Shown here: piece after piece, positions 12,750 to 13,447 of the stretch
Layout of the letters: each line of letters starts with the position of its first letter
How positions within the stretch are numbered: the stretch's first letter is position 1
Source: Pseudomonadota bacterium
GTDB lineage: Bacteria; Pseudomonadota; Alphaproteobacteria; Rhizobiales; Xanthobacteraceae
Assembly (NCBI GenBank): GCA_023387695.1
Contig: JAEWHT010000322.1
Location: forward strand, 1-13,447
Reading direction: 5' to 3'
DNA length: 13,447 nucleotides
The notes under the pieces: model-generated
Database searches by the model: none
The model's input: only the letters and a program-made list of their open reading frames with translations
What the model was told of the DNA's origin: nothing
Program-made: the position numbers and the translations under genes

Positions 12750-13447
12750 ATGTCCGAGCGGTGGACGCCCGAGTCCTGGCGCAGCAAGCCGGTGCTACAG
12801 GTGCCCGATTATCCCGACGCCAAGGCTCTGGCCGACGTCGAGGCGCAGCTTGCAACCTTTCCCCCGCTGGTGTTCGCCGGCGAGGCGCGCAACCTGAAGA
12901 AGGCGCTGGCCCGCGTTGCCGCCGGCGACGCCTTCCTGTTGCAGGGCGGCGATTGCGCCGAGAGCTTTGCCGAGCACGGCGCCAACAACATCCGCGACTT
13001 CTTCCGCGTGCTGCTGCAGATGGCGGTCGTGCTGACCTATGCCGGCGCGGTGCCGGTGGTGAAGGTCGGCCGCATCGCCGGCCAGTTCGCCAAGCCGCGC
13101 TCGTCGCCGACCGAGAAGATCGGCGGCGTCGAGCTGCCGAGCTACCGCGGCGACATCGTCAACGACATCGCCTTCACCAAGGACGCGCGCATTCCCGATC
13201 CGCAGCGCCAGCTGATGGCCTATCGCCAGTCAGCCGCGACGCTGAACCTGCTGCGCGCATTTGCGACCGGCGGCTTTGCCAATCTCGGCAGCGTGCATCA
13301 GTGGATGCTCGGCTTCCTGAAGGATTCACCGCAGTCACGTCGCTACAAGGAATTGGCTGATCGCATCTCGGAGGCGCTCAACTTCATGCGTGCCTGCGGC
13401 CTCGATCTCGAGAGCCATCCGGAACTGCGCGCCACCGATTTCTACAC
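12750..13447 (+). CDS. Class II 3-deoxy-7-phosphoheptulonate (DAHP) synthase, 3' end outside window
   Basis: First 232 codons of about 460 expected. Condenses phosphoenolpyruvate and erythrose 4-phosphate, the first step of the shikimate pathway to aromatic amino acids. The plant/AroA-II type is clear: WTPESWRSKPVLQVPDY (5-21), LQGGDCAESF (64-73) with the metal-ligand Cys (C69), KVGRIAGQFAKPRSSP (105-120) with phosphate-contacting basic residues, and the FTKDARIPDP region. Class I enzymes (AroF/G/H of E. coli) lack this pattern. The ATG at 12750 has GGAGAG (12738-12743) six bases upstream. Regulation may involve the hairpin in its leader. No frame disruption is visible before the window edge. 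Confidence 0.96.
   Translation, partial: MSERWTPESWRSKPVLQVPDYPDAKALADVEAQLATFPPLVFAGEARNLKKALARVAAGDAFLLQGGDCAESFAEHGANNIRDFFRVLLQMAVVLTYAGAVPVVKVGRIAGQFAKPRSSPTEKIGGVELPSYRGDIVNDIAFTKDARIPDPQRQLMAYRQSAATLNLLRAFATGGFANLGSVHQWMLGFLKDSPQSRRYKELADRISEALNFMRACGLDLESHPELRATDFY

Noticed and set aside
1..13447. CRISPR arrays, tRNA or rRNA genes, insertion sequences, phage attachment sites
   Set aside because: No regularly spaced repeats, cloverleaf or rRNA-like sequence, transposase or terminal repeats were seen by eye on either strand.

Overview
The window looks like an alphaproteobacterial chromosome segment, most probably Bradyrhizobium or a close relative. This is inferred from the GC-rich coding style (third positions mostly G or C), the protein families present and the gene style; no rRNA or other marker proves it. 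It is densely coding, with no CRISPR, tRNA, insertion sequence or gap above 200 bases. Genes sit in short head-to-tail runs, and convergent genes meet almost stop to stop.

Region 1 (1-627): a two-domain putative DNA-binding protein, possibly cut by the window edge.

Region 2 (641-7000), a molybdenum-flavoured locus: a DUF2478 protein and an NAD(P)-dependent aldehyde dehydrogenase (minus strand), a small conserved-type hypothetical protein (plus), then on the minus strand a regulator with a ModE-type helix-turn-helix fused to a periplasmic-binding-like domain, an HTH-only ModE-family protein and a glutathione S-transferase. A second aldehyde dehydrogenase is divergent from the fusion regulator. 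The 182-base divergent region at 2683-2864 holds two sites matching the ModE operator (CGnTATATA-N6-TATATAACG) with exact spacing, one per flanking gene. A perfect TATAAT lies inside the first. I infer a molybdate/tungstate-responsive aldehyde-oxidation locus, perhaps a Mo-sparing response.

Region 3 (7192-7455): a small membrane or exported protein, after a strong terminator at 7024-7064.

Region 4 (7452-11668), a self-contained two-component module: an OmpR/PmrA-QseB-type response regulator and its histidine kinase (ATGA overlap), divergent from an operon of two COG4705 membrane proteins flanking a small exported protein. Both COG4705 proteins are four tandem copies of a two-helix unit with a conserved aromatic-Trp and an acidic residue. 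The intergenic region carries two mirror-image pairs of CTTAGG-like half-sites at 11-base spacing, as expected for this regulator family. This is the best candidate for an undescribed system.

Region 5 (11671-13447): an alpha/beta hydrolase on the minus strand, and the first 232 codons of a class II DAHP synthase (shikimate pathway entry) on the plus strand. The DAHP synthase leader contains an attenuator-like hairpin with a T-run.
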